Notes: a model not told the origin generated them from the letters alone. Positions 15,052-22,148 are shown, counted from the first letter of the stretch. The stretch: DNA of 34,438 nucleotides from Salimicrobium flavidum (GCF_900156645.1 NZ_FTOC01000014.1:1-34438); one strand, 5' to 3'. Numbers and translations: made by a program.

Positions 15052-15235
15052 TACAACATAGCTTTGTTAAAGCCTATGGTTGATAATCGGAACGGGAGGT
15101 GGGTACGCCTGCGGGACTCGCAAGGAAGAAAAATCACCCGGGACGACCGGAGGGAGGTTCGGGAAGTTTCCGCCATGCCCGCGGCAAGCTTCCACCTGAA
15201 GAGACGAATTTCTACAACAAACGATAACAGAACCT
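15052..15235. repeat. Palindromic MITE-like intergenic element of Bacillaceae type
   Basis: The GC-rich block between GCTTTGTTAAAGCCTATGG and CAACAAACGATAACAGAACC forms a long-range hairpin: AGGTGG (15097-15102) with CCACCT (15192-15197) and GCGGG (15111-15115) with CCCGC (15178-15182). Its general wording (CTGCGGGACTCGCAAGGA, CCGCGGCAAGCTTCCACC) is what I recall from very abundant non-coding repeats in Bacillus-like genomes. Only one copy is in the window, so copy number cannot be shown here. The remaining gap (14977-15051) holds the promoter side of the TPR gene. Confidence 0.55.
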
Positions 15236-15255
15236 AAAACATAGGAGTTAGTAAC

Positions 15256-15300
15256 TTGCTGGAATATAGAATAAACAGTATAATTATTATAACAATTATA
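15256..15300 (+). promoter_or_regulatory. Promoter and candidate autoregulatory operator of the AbrB/Doc module
   Basis: TTGCTG (15256-15261), a 17-nt spacer and consensus TATAAT (15279-15284) form a sigma-A promoter. Overlapping the -10 is an inverted repeat TATAATT (15279-15285) / AATTATA (15294-15300) with an 8-nt spacer. Toxin-antitoxin operons are usually repressed by the antitoxin at such a site; binding here is inferred. Confidence 0.65.
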
Positions 15301-15317
15301 CATGGAAGGTGAATAGC

Positions 15318-15569
15318 ATGAGCGGAAAAGATCGTAAAATCACGAAAATCGGGAATTCTTCCGGTGTCACCATCCCCAATGATTTGCTGGCGGAAGCCGG
15401 TCTGAAAACCGGGGATGATATAAACCTGGAAATCGTGGACGGAGTGATACAGATCAGGAAAAGCCGGAAAGTCTCACTGCCTGAAGGGGTTTCCGAAGAT
15501 TTCTTCGATGTGTTGAATGAAACGGTGTCTTCGTATGATGAAACCCTTAAAGGATTGAAGGAACGATGA
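15318..15569 (+). CDS. AbrB/MazE-type antitoxin of a Doc module, 83 aa
   Basis: Residues 5-50 have the SpoVT-AbrB swapped-hairpin pattern: RKITKIGNSSGVTIPNDLLA, then GLKTGDDINLEIVDGVIQIR. The C-terminal 30 residues (SEDFFDVLNETVSSYDETLK) are helical and acidic, as expected for the toxin-neutralising tail. ATG 15318 is used because GGAAGG (15304-15309) lies 8 nt before it; an in-frame GTG at 15309 falls inside that site. The stop overlaps the toxin start by 4 nt (ATGA). Together they form a type II toxin-antitoxin operon with AbrB instead of the Phd fold known from phage P1. Confidence 0.9.
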   Translation: MSGKDRKITKIGNSSGVTIPNDLLAEAGLKTGDDINLEIVDGVIQIRKSRKVSLPEGVSEDFFDVLNETVSSYDETLKGLKER

Positions 15570-15958
15570 GGTATCTGACGGAACAGGAGGTTATAGCGAT
15601 CAATTATTTTCTGATCGATCGCTATTCTCCCGGGGAACAGAAAGGAATCAAGGATGCATCTTTGATGAATTCTGCTGTGGAGCGGTCGAAACAGAGTGCG
15701 TTCGGTGAAGAAGCGTATCAGGATGTGTATGAAAAGGGGGCAGCATTATTCGAGTCCATCGCCAAGAATCATTGCTTTCAAAACGGGAATAAACGGACGG
15801 CTTTTGTCGCCTTACTGCAATTTCTTTCCTACAACGGTTATCACTTCGTCATGGAACAAAAAACGGCTGAAGATTTTGTCGTGGACGTAGTGACTCATCA
15901 CTATACTTTTCGTGAAATCACTGATGTGATCCAAGAGCATTCCCTATATAAAGTCTGA
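15566..15958 (+). CDS. doc: Doc-type (Fic-fold) toxin, 130 aa
   Basis: The length matches P1 Doc (126 aa). The Fic-fold loop reads H69-C-F-Q-N-G-N75-K76-R77-T-A, the Doc variant HxFx(D/N)xNKR of the HPFxxGNGR motif. Doc kinases phosphorylate elongation factor EF-Tu and stop translation; AMP transfer is less likely because of the Lys replacing Gly. Other Doc landmarks are present: N-terminal YLTEQEVIAINYFLID, then KDASLMNSAVERSKQSAFGE and C-terminal HHYTFREITDVIQEHS. All catalytic residues look intact. It starts inside the antitoxin stop codon and is followed by a terminator. Confidence 0.92.
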   Translation: MRYLTEQEVIAINYFLIDRYSPGEQKGIKDASLMNSAVERSKQSAFGEEAYQDVYEKGAALFESIAKNHCFQNGNKRTAFVALLQFLSYNGYHFVMEQKTAEDFVVDVVTHHYTFREITDVIQEHSLYKV

Positions 15959-15960
15959 TC

Positions 15961-15998
15961 AGTCGCTTCCTTATCAATTATAGGAGCGGCTTTTTTGT
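15961..15998 (+). terminator. Rho-independent terminator of the AbrB/Doc operon
   Basis: AGTCGCTTCCT (15961-15971) pairs with AGGAGCGGCT (15982-15991) with one bulge and one wobble, followed by TTTTTTG. Confidence 0.85.
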
Positions 15999-16015
15999 TT
16001 GCAGAGATTTTTGTT

Positions 16016-16198
16016 GTGTTGAGCGAGCTGATCCGGGGCTGAGCACCTCATATATTTGAGAATTGCTGTGTTCAGAAGCTGAGTAGAGGGCTGAACACGT
16101 CATAAATTCATTTTATACCACGTTCAGGATAAATTCGGTTCCCTGAACCCAACGCATATACTTTCAAATAAAAAAGCGAATAGAATTTATGCGCTTTA
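16016..16198. repeat. Triple-hairpin intergenic repeat, copy R3, with extra 3' hairpin
   Basis: Units start at 16016, 16068 and 16121. Arms: GTGTT-type 16016-16024 with GCTGAGCAC 16038-16046; GTGTTCAG 16068-16075 with CTGAACAC 16091-16098 (perfect); GTTCAGG 16122-16128 with CCTGAAC 16142-16148 (perfect). A further A-rich hairpin, AAAGCG...CGCTTT (about 16172-16196), follows and aligns with the terminator-like hairpin at the end of R6. R3 and R6 bracket the truncated gene at 16245-16964. Confidence 0.85.
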
Positions 16199-16244
16199 AT
16201 GACAACTGTCAGCATACGGATCCGGAGGTCGAAAGGATACATAT

Positions 16245-16964
16245 TTGGGTATCCAGGACTGCGTCGTTTCAGCGTTTCGTTTGGTACAGTTCAGAAAGGG
16301 AGAGGAGAGGGCGTGGAAACTAATTAGAACGAAATTAATAGACAGTTACGATCGTTTGATGAATTTGATCAGGAAGCATTTGAACGACTCTTTCCATGTC
16401 GAAAATAGCCATCGCCTAAGTCTGAGAGATGCGATTTTCAGGGAAGTGGTCTCGAACATCCTCGTTCACCGGGAATTCCTTAACCCTTTCCCAGCCAAGG
16501 TGGTTATAGAGAAACATCGCGTTCTTATAGAAAACAGCAATAAGCCCCATGGAAATGGAACGATTGATCCGAGGAATTTTTCTCCTTTTCCTAAGAACCC
16601 CACTCTGGCAAAGTTTTTCAAAGAAATTGGTCGAGTCGATGAACTGGGTTCGGGTATAAGGAACACATATAAATACTGTAGAATCTACAGTGGAGAAGAT
16701 CCTGTATTTACTGAAGGTGATATATTCGAAACGATAATTCCAATAAAATCTCCAGGTGGTGAAGCTGGTGGTCATATAGAAAGAGTGCTTGAATTCTGTA
16801 AGGTGGCAAGATCGAGAAAAGAAATCCAGAGTCATCTCGGAGTGACGAGTAATAGGTATGTAAGAGAAAAAGTCATAGCTCCTCTGGTAAAGAGTGGAGA
16901 TTTGCAGCTGACTATCCCGGAGAAACCGACGAGTCCGAATCAGCGATATTTCACTTCTTCCTAG
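16245..16964 (+). pseudogene. 5'-truncated COG2865/HATPase_c_4 protein (lacks AlbA_2 domain)
   Basis: From KLIRTKLIDSYDRLMNLIRK onward the frame follows full-length members of the Schlafen-type ATPase family: LSLRDAIFREVVSNILVHRE (ATP-binding Asn/His region), ENSNKPHGNGTIDPRNFSPF, PKNPTLAKFFKEIGRVDELG, SGIRNTYKY, and a C-terminal winged-helix segment (SRKEIQSHLGVTSNRYVREK). The family's N-terminal AlbA_2 domain and linker, about 250 residues, are missing; upstream sequence is repeat R3 and contains no trace of it. A TTG at 16245 with AAAGGA upstream could start a 239-aa product, so the piece might be expressed. It is distinct in sequence from the frameshifted relative at 11951-13769. Confidence 0.8.
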
Positions 16965-16994
16965 TTGTCTGAAACCACTTGAAGCTAAGGGGGA

Positions 16995-17121
16995 GGCAGC
17001 GTGAGTGGGGAATCAGCTGAATACGGCATAAAATATTTTGCGTTGCATTCAGACAAAATCCGGGACCCTGAACCCAACGCAATAGCTTTTAAATAGAAAA
17101 AACGCAGAGAATCTCTGCGTT
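16995..17121. repeat. Triple-hairpin repeat family, partial copy R6
   Basis: Hairpin 3 is clear: GCATTCAG (17045-17052) with CTGAAC (17068-17073), and the following CCCTGAACCCAACGCA is identical to R3. Upstream, CAGCTGAATACGGCATAAAA matches the right arm of hairpin 2 plus linker 2 of R1/R3. Hairpin 1 is not recognisable. The end includes the terminator hairpin of the DinB gene. Confidence 0.65.
17095..17121 (-). terminator. Rho-independent terminator of the DinB-like gene
   Basis: AACGCAGAGA (17101-17110) pairs perfectly with TCTCTGCGTT (17112-17121); on the minus strand it is followed by TTTTTTC. It forms the tail of repeat R6. Confidence 0.85.
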
Positions 17122-17136
17122 CTGAAATGTGCCGGC

Positions 17137-17592
17137 CTACAGCACCCGGTCTATTTGAGCGAAGTGGTCTTCGTCGTGCTTAACTAAACGTGACAGATCC
17201 TCATAGAGGGAGAAGGTCTCATCTCCGACATGGAATTCTCTTTCCCACAACTTATCATCCAGATCGCTTATCTGTGCAATAAGCAGTTTCCGGACATCCA
17301 GGAATTCGTGGATGATTTTTTCCTTGCTGCTATTTTTACTATGAACAGAAGCCTCTCCGTTAACCTCCTCGATCGCAAAGTAAGGAAGCTCGTCCTCTTC
17401 GTTGATGATTTTCGGTATCCGTCCAATGAAATATTTGTCCCAGGGGATAAGGTGGCCGACCACTTCTGCTATCGTCCATTTACCCTCGGCGATCGGGGTT
17501 CTCCATTGTTCTTCAGTCAAGTTTTCTAAACTATGTACCTGGTTTAGAGATTGTGCACAATGGGATAGGATTTCTTCTTTTTTTCTATTCAT
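17137..17592 (-). CDS. DinB/DfsB-family metal-dependent protein, 151 aa
   Basis: The protein is a four-helix bundle of the DinB_2 type: SLNQVHSLENLTEEQWRTPI, then GKWTIAEVVGHLIPWDKYFI with His47, and a C-terminal helix LVKHDEDHFAQIDRVL with His139 and His143. These three His residues are the usual metal ligands. Family members include thiol transferases (bacillithiol S-transferases such as YfiT/BstA) and proteins of unknown activity; the substrate here is not known. The ATG has GGAGGAG 6 nt upstream on the minus strand. A structured segment ending in an intrinsic terminator (17725-17854) lies about 130 nt upstream on the same strand and may control it. Confidence 0.85.
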   Translation of the reverse strand: MNRKKEEILSHCAQSLNQVHSLENLTEEQWRTPIAEGKWTIAEVVGHLIPWDKYFIGRIPKIINEEDELPYFAIEEVNGEASVHSKNSSKEKIIHEFLDVRKLLIAQISDLDDKLWEREFHVGDETFSLYEDLSRLVKHDEDHFAQIDRVL

Positions 17593-17724
17593 TATTTCTC
17601 CTCCTCGTTGAAGTGAACATGTGACTAACAGTATAGGATAAGAAGTTTCAGGAAATTAATTGAATCAGATAGGGAAGTGAAGTAGTTATGGAGATTTGTT
17701 GCATTCCGTTTTGATTTTTCTCAT

Positions 17725-17857
17725 AAAAAAGACGCCCTCTAAAGGACGCCTTCCGAATATTTGCGGCGAGAGACAGCACTCCACATAGTGCATTGCCTAA
17801 AAGGCGCGTCAATCTCGTCTTATGCAAAACAGCTCATCGCAAGATCCAGTATATCAC
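17725..17857 (-). ncRNA. Candidate structured small RNA or terminator-type leader
   Basis: On the minus strand an extended -10 (TGATATACT, 17857-17849) is followed by a three-way-junction-like fold: TCTCG/CGAGA (17813-17817 with 17767-17771) encloses AGGC/GCCT (17802-17805 with 17795-17798) and GCACT/AGTGC (17787-17791 with 17776-17780). An intrinsic terminator follows: GGACGCCT (17744-17751) with AGACGCCC (17730-17737, two wobbles), then six T. No ORF fits it. It could be a free sRNA of about 115 nt or an attenuator of the DinB gene. I do not recognise it as a known riboswitch. Coordinates and fold are from eye inspection. Confidence 0.5.
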
Positions 17858-18059
17858 AGATCCATTTAAAACGATAACGGAAGTTTCGATTTTTCACCGA
17901 GTGTCTTTTACGTATATTCAGATCATTTGCACACTAAGCATGAGCGCAGAATGCCCAGCAACCAGTATAAACAGAATGGATAAAAAGAATGTTTTTCATG
18001 ATTATGTTACTCTCTTATCAATGGTATCTCTAACGTGGAAGAGCACACATATCAATTAT

Positions 18060-18134
18060 GAGAAGCTTTCGGAGGATTCTTCCTTCATGACAGGGAACAG
18101 TCTTACGGTTGATAGTGGTTATACAGCTCAATAA
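18060..18134 (+). pseudogene. C-terminal remnant of a short-chain dehydrogenase
   Basis: The frame ends EKLSEDSSFMTGNSLTVDSG YTAQ, the hallmark C-terminus of classical SDR oxidoreductases (usually SSFITGQTLVVDGGYTAQ). The sequence upstream to 17860 gives no SDR similarity in any frame I could follow, so only about 25 codons survive. The remaining parts of the 17593-18427 gap hold the candidate RNA, this remnant and repeat fragment R8. Confidence 0.6.
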
Positions 18135-18217
18135 TATTCTTTGTAGAGATACCTACTTTTATGGCGGGAGTTTTTTTATTCGAGGGTTTTCGCGGTAGTT
18201 TGGAAGCTTCATCAAAC

Positions 18218-18266
18218 TTTTGAGCGAATTATTCCTGGATTAGTCACCGAGCATATAAATTAAGTA
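18218..18266. repeat. Fragment of the triple-hairpin repeat family, R8
   Basis: TTTTGAGCGAATTATTCCTG, then GATTAGTCACCGAGCATATA, aligns with hairpin 1 and linker 1 of R3 (GTTGAGCGAGCTGATCCGGG, then GCTGAGCACCTCATATATTT). Units 2 and 3 are not seen. Confidence 0.35.
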
Positions 18267-18427
18267 TGTTATTTTTTCCACATCCATTAGAAACCCTTAT
18301 AAATCTTTAGGGTAATGGAATGGAAGGAAGCACACCAATCATATATATTCTTCTTATATCAGAATTTTCTGCATTATAATCGGAAGGTTATGGTAAAATG
18401 TAGTTGTAACAGGAGAGGATGATGTAG

Positions 18428-19558
18428 ATGAATAAAGAAAAAGTGAATGAAAGAATATTTTTATCATCTCCTCACATGAGCGAGGAGGGGTATGAAAAAG
18501 AATTTGTGGAGAAAGCTTTTGAGACGAACTGGGTAGCGCCAATTGGAGAAAACATCGATGAATTTGAAAAAGAATTGGCGTTCGAAGTCGGAGCCGAAGC
18601 TGCTGTAGCTCTTTCTTCCGGGACTGCTTCCATTCATCTGGCTCTTAAAGCTGCAGGGGTCGGGGAAGGAGATATCGTTTTCTGTCCTTCCCTTACGTTC
18701 TCTGCTACAGCTAATCCGATCATCTATCAAAATGCTGTTCCTGTATTCATAGATAGCGACGAACAAACATGGAATATAAGCCCGGAGGCGCTCGAAGAAG
18801 GATTCCGGAAATACCCGGAAGTGAAGGCTGTACTTGTCGTTCATCTTTATGGACTCTCTGCTGACATGGATGAGATCATGGCTATTTGCAGACGTCATGA
18901 AGCAGTAGTGATCGAAGACGCTGCTGAGTCGTTGGGTACTTATTATAAGGGGAAACATTCAGGTACTTTCGGTGATTACGGAGTTTTTTCATTCAATGGT
19001 AACAAAATCATAACTACGTCCGGGGGAGGAATGCTTGTCTCCGATAACCCAGAAAGAATAGAGAAAGTCAGGTTCTGGTCTACTCAGAGCAGAGATCCGG
19101 CCAGACATTATCAGCACAGTGAACTCGGATTCAATTATCGGATGAGTAATGTCCTCGCTGGGATCGGCAGAGGTCAGTTGAAGGTTCTGAATCAGAGAGT
19201 CAAAAAGAAAAAGTATATATTCGATTTCTATAAAAACGAGCTTGGCGACCTGGAGGGGGTCGGGTTTATGCCGGAGAATGAGTGGACTGAACCTAATTTC
19301 TGGTTGAGTTCGATGACTCTGACAGGCAGGGTGAAGCCGACTGAGATCATAGGAGCACTCGAAGCAGAAAATATCGAAGCAAGACCATTATGGAAACCGA
19401 TGCACAGACAACCGTTTTTTGAGAGCTATGATTTTATAGGGGGAAGAGTCGCGGATAAATTATTCGAAACCGGTGTCTGTCTACCATCTGATACGAAAAT
19501 GACGGATGAAGATCTGGGGAGAGTAGTGATGATCATCAAGGGGTTGTGGAAGATATGA
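18428..19558 (+). CDS. DegT/DnrJ/EryC1 sugar aminotransferase (EpsN/PglE-like)
   Basis: The 376-residue PLP enzyme has the family landmarks: substrate and cofactor loop ALSSGTASIHLALKAAG (61-77), FCPSLTFSATANPI (85-98), the Asp that holds the pyridine ring in EDAAESLGTYYKG (Asp164) and the Schiff-base Lys193 in FSFNGNKIITTSGGGML. Enzymes of this subgroup with this exact wording (SSPHMSEEGYEKEFV, VAPIGENIDEFEKELA) convert UDP-4-keto-6-deoxy-GlcNAc to UDP-4-amino sugar on the way to diacetylbacillosamine. AGGAGAGG precedes the ATG. It begins a three-gene operon with EpsL- and EpsM-like genes; TATAAT at 18375-18380 is a likely -10. The partner dehydratase is at 22206. Confidence 0.95.
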   Translation: MNKEKVNERIFLSSPHMSEEGYEKEFVEKAFETNWVAPIGENIDEFEKELAFEVGAEAAVALSSGTASIHLALKAAGVGEGDIVFCPSLTFSATANPIIYQNAVPVFIDSDEQTWNISPEALEEGFRKYPEVKAVLVVHLYGLSADMDEIMAICRRHEAVVIEDAAESLGTYYKGKHSGTFGDYGVFSFNGNKIITTSGGGMLVSDNPERIEKVRFWSTQSRDPARHYQHSELGFNYRMSNVLAGIGRGQLKVLNQRVKKKKYIFDFYKNELGDLEGVGFMPENEWTEPNFWLSSMTLTGRVKPTEIIGALEAENIEARPLWKPMHRQPFFESYDFIGGRVADKLFETGVCLPSDTKMTDEDLGRVVMIIKGLWKI

Positions 19559-20166
19559 TGCTGTATAGAAAATACTTCAAGAGGGCGATGGATGTGATTC
19601 TTTCCCTGTTTGCTATCATCTTTTTGAGCCCGGTATTGCTGGTAGTGAGTCTCCTCGTAAAAAAGAAGCTCGGGAGCCCTGTATTTTTCAGGCAGAAAAG
19701 GCCCGGTCTTAATGAAAAAATATTTACAATGTATAAATTCAGAACGATGAAGGATAAGAAAGATGAACAAGGAAAACTGCTTTCAGATAAAGAACGCCTG
19801 GATTCGTTCGGTAAAACCCTTCGTGCTACGAGCGTCGATGAATTACCCGAGCTTTTCAATATATTGAAAGGGGATATGAGTATTATTGGGCCGCGCCCTC
19901 TGCTTATTGAATATCTGGATTTATATAATGACAAGCAGAGGAAGCGGCATAGCGTACGGCCGGGGCTGTCAGGACTGGCTCAGGTAAGTGGGAGGAATGC
20001 GATCAGTTGGGACGAGAAATTCAAGAAGGACGTGGAGTATGCCGAGAACGTTTCGTTCATGATGGATTGTAAACTGATTCTTCTGACTGTACTTAAGGTG
20101 GCGAAACGGGAAGGGGTCAATAGCAGCGGGGACGTGACGATGGAGAAATTCAGGGGAAACGGATAG
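19555..20166 (+). CDS. Phosphoglycosyl transferase initiating EPS synthesis (EpsL/PglC-like)
   Basis: The start overlaps the aminotransferase stop (ATGA), so I begin at ATG 19555; an upstream in-frame TTG is less likely. The 203-aa protein is a monotopic polyprenyl-phosphate phosphoglycosyl transferase: N-terminal membrane-entering helix (RAMDVILSLFAIIFLSPVLL), then GSPVFFRQKRPGLNEKIFTM, YKFRTM, the catalytic Asp-Glu in TSVDELPELFNILKGDMS, IGPRPLL, and RPGLSGLAQVSGRN. It transfers the sugar-1-phosphate of (probably) UDP-diacetylbacillosamine to undecaprenyl phosphate at the inner membrane face. It acts with the neighbouring EpsN- and EpsM-like enzymes. No large N-terminal dehydratase-like region is present, so it is the small PglC type and not WbaP. 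Confidence 0.95.
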   Translation: MMLYRKYFKRAMDVILSLFAIIFLSPVLLVVSLLVKKKLGSPVFFRQKRPGLNEKIFTMYKFRTMKDKKDEQGKLLSDKERLDSFGKTLRATSVDELPELFNILKGDMSIIGPRPLLIEYLDLYNDKQRKRHSVRPGLSGLAQVSGRNAISWDEKFKKDVEYAENVSFMMDCKLILLTVLKVAKREGVNSSGDVTMEKFRGNG

Positions 20167-20197
20167 AATACGAAGTTGCAGCCAAAGGAGGCGCCTC

Positions 20198-20866
20198 ATG
20201 AAAAAACTTTTTATAATCGGGAGCGGGGGTTTCAGCAAACAGGTTATAGAAATGGTGGAAAGAATCAACGAACAGGAAGAAACCTATGCATTTCAGGGCC
20301 TCATTGACGATAACCACTCTCTTCTTGGAAAGAGGGTTCTAGGGTATACGGTGGTCGGCTCTACGAAATATCTCTCCCGTCTTTCTGAGGAAGATGATAT
20401 ACATGCAATCATTGCTATAGCGGACGGGACTTACAGAGAGGATATTTGTAATAAGTTGCCGAAAGTGAATTGGGTGAACCTGATTCATCCGGAAGCGACT
20501 CTAAGTAAGTATGCTTCGCTCGGGGAAGGTATTGTAATCGGTGCGCGAGTCATCATAAATCCAGATTGTGTAATAGGTGATCAGTGTCACATCAACATCG
20601 GCAGTACGCTGGGTCATGATGTGACATTGAGTGAGTTTGTAACGGTTATGCCTGGAGTTAATCTGTCGGGGAATGTAATGGTAGGGAAAAATTCTATGAT
20701 AGGTACCGGTGCTTCTATTATCCAGGGGAAGACGATACAGGATAATGCGGTGATAGGAGCAGGAGCAGTAGTAGTCTGGAACGTGGAAGAAAATGGTGTA
20801 TACGCGGGAGTGCCCGCAAAACGAATCCGGGATTCGAGCATAGTGGACCTCGGCGATAAATTATGA
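20198..20866 (+). CDS. Sugar O/N-acetyltransferase with left-handed beta helix (EpsM/PglD/NeuD-like)
   Basis: Residues 1-85 form the PglD N-terminal Rossmann-like domain (MKKLFIIGSGGFSKQVIEMV) that binds the UDP-sugar. From about 95 on, hexapeptide repeats build a left-handed beta helix: SLGEGIVIGARVIINPDCVI, GDQCHINIGSTLGHDVTL with the catalytic His of the GHD motif, and IGAGAVVVWNVEENGVYAGV at the acetyl-CoA site, ending VPAKRIRD. It should N-acetylate the UDP-4-amino sugar made by the EpsN-like enzyme, completing UDP-diacetylbacillosamine. AAAGGAGG precedes the ATG. A strong terminator ends the operon. Confidence 0.93.
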   Translation: MKKLFIIGSGGFSKQVIEMVERINEQEETYAFQGLIDDNHSLLGKRVLGYTVVGSTKYLSRLSEEDDIHAIIAIADGTYREDICNKLPKVNWVNLIHPEATLSKYASLGEGIVIGARVIINPDCVIGDQCHINIGSTLGHDVTLSEFVTVMPGVNLSGNVMVGKNSMIGTGASIIQGKTIQDNAVIGAGAVVVWNVEENGVYAGVPAKRIRDSSIVDLGDKL

Positions 20867-20882
20867 ATAATGTATATCGTAT

Positions 20883-20912
20883 AAAAGCCCGCGGCAGGTT
20901 ACGCGGGCTTTT
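20883..20912. terminator. Bidirectional terminator between the EpsNLM operon and the LCP gene
   Basis: AAAAGCCCGCG (20883-20893) pairs perfectly with CGCGGGCTTTT (20902-20912), giving A-tract and T-tract on both sides. It can end the plus-strand operon and the minus-strand LCP gene. Confidence 0.93.
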
Positions 20913-20995
20913 GTCATGTCTCACATGTAGCGAACACCGAATCTGAGAGGAGCAGTAGATAGAACTTATTGTACAAATGATTCCGAATTTTCAAT

Positions 20996-21940
20996 TTACT
21001 TTGGATTGTATGCTGTAATTCGTTCGTGTACCTGTTGAATTTCTTCGTCCGACATCTGTAAGTAATAGATGCCATTTATCATGGTGCCTGTCCCTTCCAT
21101 TTGATAGGTGGTCATATTATTACGAGTATTTCGGTAATGCATCAGTAACTCCTGTACTGTGGCAAAATCCATATTCATCGTTACATTGTCCCCGAGTACC
21201 CCTATGATCTCCTCTGCTTTATTGATGGACGAAATCTTAGCACCTTCATCAAGAATACCCTGGATTACTTCGCGTTGGCGATTATTTCTACCTGCGTCCC
21301 CTTCCGGATCTTCATAACGCATCCGGACGAACTGAAGAGCTTCTTCTCCGTTTAGAGCCAGTTCTCCCGGTCTGTAATGAAAACCGTTCTCCCCGGTCCA
21401 CTCCATCGAATTATAAACGGTTATTCCTCCGACTGTATCCACCATTTGTACCAGACCTTCCATATTTATTTTTACATAATAATCCACCTCTATTTCAAGT
21501 AGATGTTCCACAGTACTTACTGTCATCCCAGGCCCTCCGAAGGCATAGGCATGATTGATTTTATCGACCACTCCATTTTTCTCTCCCTCGCCGACGAGCG
21601 TCGTTCTCGTATCGCGGGGAATACTGATAAGCTGGCTACGGTCATTGGAGGGCTCCAGTGTCAATACCATAATAGCATCCGAACGTCCTCTGTCATTGCT
21701 CCTTTTGTCTACCCCCATCAGCAGAACATTCAATGGTGCTTTACGATCCAGTTTCTTTTTGGTGACGGAATGTTCGATGGCAGGAATATCTTCCTGCATC
21801 CTCTCATTTACCGTGCCTTTGACCTCCTGATAAATAAGGAAAAAATACAAGCTTGTTCCGAAGGAAAGAAGAAGAATCAATAAAAGAGGAATTTTCCACC
21901 ATTTCCCTTGTTTGAAGGAGCTCCTGAATTTCTTTTTCAT
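20996..21940 (-). CDS. LytR-CpsA-Psr (LCP) family glycopolymer-peptidoglycan ligase
   Basis: The 314-aa protein has a short basic cytoplasmic start (MKKKFRSSFKQGKWWK), one membrane helix (about 16-37, IPLLLILLLSFGTSLYFFLI) and an extracellular LCP domain (about 68-215). Landmarks are NVLLMGVDKRSNDRGRSDAI with the conserved Asp and Arg residues that bind the polyprenyl pyrophosphate, LISIPRDTRT, INHAYAFGGP, ALQFVRMRYEDPEGDAGRNN and RQREVI. LCP enzymes attach wall teichoic acid or capsule from undecaprenyl carriers to peptidoglycan. Its place between two exopolysaccharide operons suggests it anchors this polysaccharide. GGAGTG precedes the ATG. The divergent intergenic region has shared sequence boxes. 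Confidence 0.95.
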   Translation of the reverse strand: MKKKFRSSFKQGKWWKIPLLLILLLSFGTSLYFFLIYQEVKGTVNERMQEDIPAIEHSVTKKKLDRKAPLNVLLMGVDKRSNDRGRSDAIMVLTLEPSNDRSQLISIPRDTRTTLVGEGEKNGVVDKINHAYAFGGPGMTVSTVEHLLEIEVDYYVKINMEGLVQMVDTVGGITVYNSMEWTGENGFHYRPGELALNGEEALQFVRMRYEDPEGDAGRNNRQREVIQGILDEGAKISSINKAEEIIGVLGDNVTMNMDFATVQELLMHYRNTRNNMTTYQMEGTGTMINGIYYLQMSDEEIQQVHERITAYNPK

Positions 21941-21984
21941 AATTTATCACTCCACTGTTCTTTTTAATAATTATATATGAATTA

Positions 21985-22148
21985 AATAAAGAACACCAGG
22001 GGTCTCCATAGCAATAAATTATATTTCTAATGAAGGAAGCGAGTAAAAATACTCTTAACCGTGTTCTTTATTAAGAAATTTTTAATGTAATTGTTCGTTA
22101 TGCTGTTGACAGACCGTAATAAATGACTTATAGTTCTTTATATAGAAC
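21985..22148. promoter_or_regulatory. Repeated GTTCTTTAT boxes in the divergent LCP / EPS intergenic region
   Basis: AATAAAGAACAC (21985-21996) and GTGTTCTTTATT (22061-22072) are a perfect 12-bp inverted pair 64 nt apart. A third box GTTCTTTAT (22133-22141) overlaps the -10 end of the epsC-type promoter and is itself half of GTTCT/AGAAC (22133-22148). A weaker GTTCTTT lies at 21957-21963 near the LCP start. The placement suggests binding of a shared regulator, possibly with looping; no known motif is assigned. Confidence 0.55.
22106..22134 (+). promoter_or_regulatory. Sigma-A promoter of the second EPS operon
   Basis: Consensus TTGACA (22106-22111), 17-nt spacer, TATAGT (22129-22134). It leaves a leader of about 65 nt before the ATG at 22206. 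Confidence 0.85.

Noticed and set aside
17793-18059. Upstream part of the 113-codon frame that ends in the SDR tail
   Set aside because: The first 89 codons overlap the candidate RNA and show no SDR features; only the last 25 codons do.
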